Made by a program: the position numbers and the translations under genes
Source: Chara braunii
Taxonomy: Eukaryota; Streptophyta; Charophyceae; Charales; Characeae
DNA: 21,362 nt
Direction of reading: 5' to 3'
Assembly: GCA_003427395.1 (NCBI GenBank)
Contig: BFEA01000020.1
Span: 5,866,058 to 5,887,419 of the forward strand
The notes under the pieces: model-generated
What the model was told of the DNA's origin: nothing
Database searches by the model: none
The model's input: the letters and a program-made list of their open reading frames with translations, nothing else
Shown here: one piece after another, positions 19,560 through 21,362 of the stretch
How the letters are laid out: each line of letters opens with the position of its first letter
Numbering within the stretch: the first letter of the stretch is position 1

Positions 19560-19960
19560 ACATCTGTCAAGCTGCACCAAGGAATACATCCTTGCATGCC
19601 GGTGGACTTTCTGGCCCCCGATCAGCAGCTCAACAGCGCTCATGGGACAAGGGAGTTCACCATGCACTTTGCTGAAGGACGCCAACACACTATCAGGAAT
19701 ACGCGGAAAGCGCAACACACGATGGCTGATCAAGCCAATAAGCGCCGAGGAGACGGGCATGGTATGGGTGGGCATAGATGAGTTTGCACTTGACAAAGGT
19801 ATCTGGAGAAAGGTGCTAGCATTCTCGTACGGACCTTTGGACACAGCGCATGTTGTTGGTGATAATCCGGATGGACCTTCTTACCTCTACATCTGGGGAC
19901 TTATCCTGTGTTTCACGCCTCAAAATTCAAGCCTTACTCGGGCTCAAAACTCACAAGCAA
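19560..19960 (+). pseudogene. Integrase C-terminal region with SH3-like fold remnant
   Basis: From 19560 one frame reads TSVKLHQGIHPCMP, then LAPDQQLNSA, then RKAQHTMADQANKRR, the usual stretch after the core with its Ala/Arg/Lys-rich helix. A shift near 19755 leads into VGIDEFALDKGIWRKVL and SYGPLDTAHVVGDN, corresponding to the VGD-V-L-T-NL-L...RKL...GPF motif. Another shift leads to YPVFHASKFKPYS (19902-19940), the family's HPVFHVS-LKPY. This is the best preserved part of the element. Each change of frame is a small indel. Confidence 0.9.
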
Positions 19961-20166
19961 GAGGAATATGCAGACTCCCACCATGCATGGATGGATATGT
20001 CGCCCTTCACAGAATCGTCGACCAAAGGCTACTAGTGCAGCAGCAACGAGGGCGACCAAGTGTCATCTAACGGGGTCAAGTTCAAGTACTACCCTGATGA
20101 GGAGGACAACAAATGCATCGATCGCATTGATGCAATGCAGATGGCACTTGCCCACTACAAGACGTG
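19961..20166 (+). pseudogene. Pol tail, possibly chromodomain-like
   Basis: After the SH3-like part, RIVDQRLLVQQQRGRP (near 20010) and, in another frame, KFKYYPDEED (near 20080), then a TGA ending at about 20166. The order resembles a chromodomain of the form ILD-R...KYLVKWKGYPDEE, found at the end of chromovirus integrases. The aromatic cage residues cannot be followed with confidence, so this is a tentative reading. Confidence 0.4.
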
Positions 20167-20441
20167 ACTCCAAAAAAGCAGACGCAGCAGCTGATTCTAG
20201 AGCCTGCAATTTCCGGATTTCATGTTGTATACATCGTGAACCGTATACCCCAGACTACGCAATTCCCTGCTTTGTTTTCACCGCTAATGCCAGACCCCCT
20301 TTTTTTTCCTTTCCAGGAAGATACAGAACCCTTTTTAACAGTTCTCCACCCTCGATTCAAAATTCTCTGAGGACATGTCAAGCTCCTATGCATGACCCCT
20401 TTTCAATAGGAACTTGTCATGCTCGCAAAGACTTCTGGACT

Positions 20442-20490
20442 GAGGGGGGAGAACTGCCGGCATTGCGGGATTTGAACCCACAACCTGCCC
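20442..20490 (+). other. Possible polypurine tract and LTR start
   Basis: GAGGGGGGAGAA at 20442-20453 lies about 275 bp after the pol stop and is followed by TGCCGGCA (20455-20462). A G-rich polypurine tract just before an LTR beginning with TG is what Ty3/gypsy elements use to prime plus-strand synthesis. Next comes GCGGGATTTGAACCC (20466-20480). Its complement looks like a tRNA T arm (B box), but no cloverleaf forms. No second LTR copy is present to confirm the call. Confidence 0.35.
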
Positions 20491-20650
20491 GACTATTTTG
20501 CTGTATTTCTTTCATGTTCCAGTTGGTTTTGTTCTGAACCTGGTACAAAACAAAGGTAAGTGCAGTTGTTTTGTTTTTCTTCTACTCTTCTCTTATGAAG
20601 GCAACAAAAATGAACCCCCTCTACCTCCGAGTACTGTCTCTGTTTGCCTA

Positions 20651-20737
20651 CCTTCTTCCCCCGAATACAACGTACGGTAATTATAGCTGTATCTAGGGTA
20701 TCTATAATGACTGTACGTTGTATTCGGGGGAAGAAGG
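20651..20737. mobile_element. 87-bp foldback element (near-perfect hairpin)
   Basis: 20651-20686 and 20702-20737 are 36-bp inverted arms with two mismatches and a 15-nt loop. The outer 25 bp are perfect. TA precedes the left arm and TT follows the right arm, so a TA target duplication with one change is plausible. The end CCTTCTTCCCCCGAATACAA is shared, with two or three differences, with the element at 20909-21013. It is too short to encode anything. It may be a Tc1/mariner-like miniature element or a small-RNA hairpin. Confidence 0.85.
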
Positions 20738-20908
20738 TTGGATATTGGAGGGGCTGGTAGGGTATCGGAGGGACTGGTAGTTTTAAGTCTTTTTCTTTTA
20801 GACAGACACTGTACGCCGGGGCAAGCAGCAGCTTTGTCAAAAGTGACGAGTTGGGGCAAGACCCTGATTCATGACTCGTTCATCATATTTTTCTCTTTGG
20901 TAAGACTA

Positions 20909-21013
20909 CCGTCTTCACCCGAATAGAACGACCGGTCGTTACAGCTGCATTTGGCCCAACTTGCAGTCCACAAGAAGCGGAAATGACCAGGCGTTCTATT
21001 CGGGTGAAGACTG
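20909..21013. mobile_element. 105-bp foldback element related to the one at 20651
   Basis: Inverted arms of about 38 bp begin CCGTCTTCACCCGAATAGAA on the left and CAGTCTTCACCCGAATAGAA (complement of the right end). They have a perfect 20-bp block and about five mismatches in all. TA flanks both sides (20907-20908 and 21014-21015), a clear TA target duplication, as made by Tc1/mariner-type transposases. The interior differs from the neighbour at 20651-20737, but the ends are plainly the same family. Confidence 0.85.
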
Positions 21014-21291
21014 TATAGAGGGGCCACCTTCTGCTTGAGGAGAGAGGGAAGTGCAGGCATAGCCAGTGAGAACTTGCTGTTCACTCGATGGTTTCCTAAG
21101 CCCGACTGTTGCATGTTGCCCAGGAAGGCAGGGTCTTCAATTCTACATCCCCTGGTTTCATCAAATTATTTCTGATGCGACTGTTCAATTCCGATTTTCT
21201 GTAGATCTGCAAATGAAGGGTGATCTCATCTCAAACGAGAGCGGAAGTGAGATAATGGATGAACGTACTTTAGATTACGGAATTTTGTAAG

Positions 21292-21292
<1 letters not shown>

Positions 21293-21362
<70 letters not shown>
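21293..21362. repeat. (TC)n microsatellite at the window edge
   Basis: About 35 pure CT/TC dinucleotides running to the last base. As at the 5' edge, the true length is not known. Confidence 0.97.

Larger units (their letters stand above)
17895..20166 (+). pseudogene. Decayed Ty3/gypsy retrotransposon pol
   Basis: In order, the plus strand carries the end of reverse transcriptase, RNase H, a linker, integrase and the integrase C-terminal domain, the order specific to Ty3/gypsy elements. Homology shifts between all three frames and crosses several stops, so no product can be made. The polymerase palm with its catalytic Asp pair, and everything upstream (protease and gag), are missing. Two foreign segments interrupt it (18376-18521 and about 19319-19559), and parts of integrase are deleted. 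The C-terminal motif YPVFHASKFKPYS and the YPDEED stretch near the end suggest a plant-type chromovirus. The identification of the superfamily is firm. The clade is an inference. Confidence 0.92.

Noticed and set aside
19459-20070. A single 203-codon plus-strand open frame as a gene
   Set aside because: Its first third lies in the C-rich segment and only its middle follows integrase homology, which leaves the frame on both sides. It is part of the broken pol.
19908-20537. A 209-codon plus-strand frame as a gene
   Set aside because: Only its first 15 or so residues match the integrase tail (FHASKFKPYS). The rest runs past the pol stop of another frame and resembles no family.
20440-20545. tRNA gene on the minus strand
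   Set aside because: The T-arm-like GGGTTCAAATCCC is present, but no anticodon arm, D arm or matching acceptor strand can be folded.

Overview
This window is eukaryotic nuclear DNA with no intact gene that I can support. It is a patchwork of simple repeats, decayed transposons and short repeat arrays. It starts in a (CA)n tract and ends in a (TC)n tract, so it is probably a whole contig that broke at microsatellites at both ends. The recognisable coding matter is retrotransposon debris. A plant or green-algal (streptophyte) host is my best inference, from the plant-type Ty3/gypsy pol, the many tiny foldback elements and the transition-rich divergence between repeat copies. The species cannot be read from this sequence.

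Layout. 1-655: (CA)n tracts around a foldback, then a (GAG/GGA)n purine tract. 769-1030: a cluster of perfect palindromes. 1031-4540: no recognisable gene, one clean hairpin. 4541-5340: ten stem-loop units with an almost constant 18-nt loop, variable but self-complementary stems and unrelated spacers. 5560-6300: a degenerate 123-bp tandem repeat. 6675-6980: a 145-bp direct duplication. 7171-8340: a GC-richer stretch with no recognised gene. 8769-9577: a 145-bp tandem duplication whose second copy is split by a 517-bp DNA-transposon-like insertion. 9578-12230: AT-rich, nothing recognised. 12236-12418 and 12536-12855: an inverted repeat, then a 168-bp tandem duplication. 14352-14530: a 68-bp tandem duplication between short inverted repeats. 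14663-14927: four AGTTAACT palindromes. 15135-15624: a broken minus-strand coding remnant rich in coiled-coil residues. 16990-17830: a degenerate tandem array.

17895-20166: the wreck of a Ty3/gypsy pol gene on the plus strand, running reverse transcriptase end, RNase H, integrase, integrase C-terminal domain. It has frameshifts, stops and internal deletions. A 146-bp miniature element sits in the RNase H domain, and about 240 bp of C-rich DNA sits in the integrase. A possible polypurine tract and LTR start follow near 20442. 20651-20737 and 20909-21013 hold two tiny foldback elements with closely related ends.

Nothing here works together as an operon or pathway. The history I infer is repeated insertion and decay in a gene-poor region. 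The stem-loop array at 4541-5340 is the one structure that simple transposon decay does not explain well.
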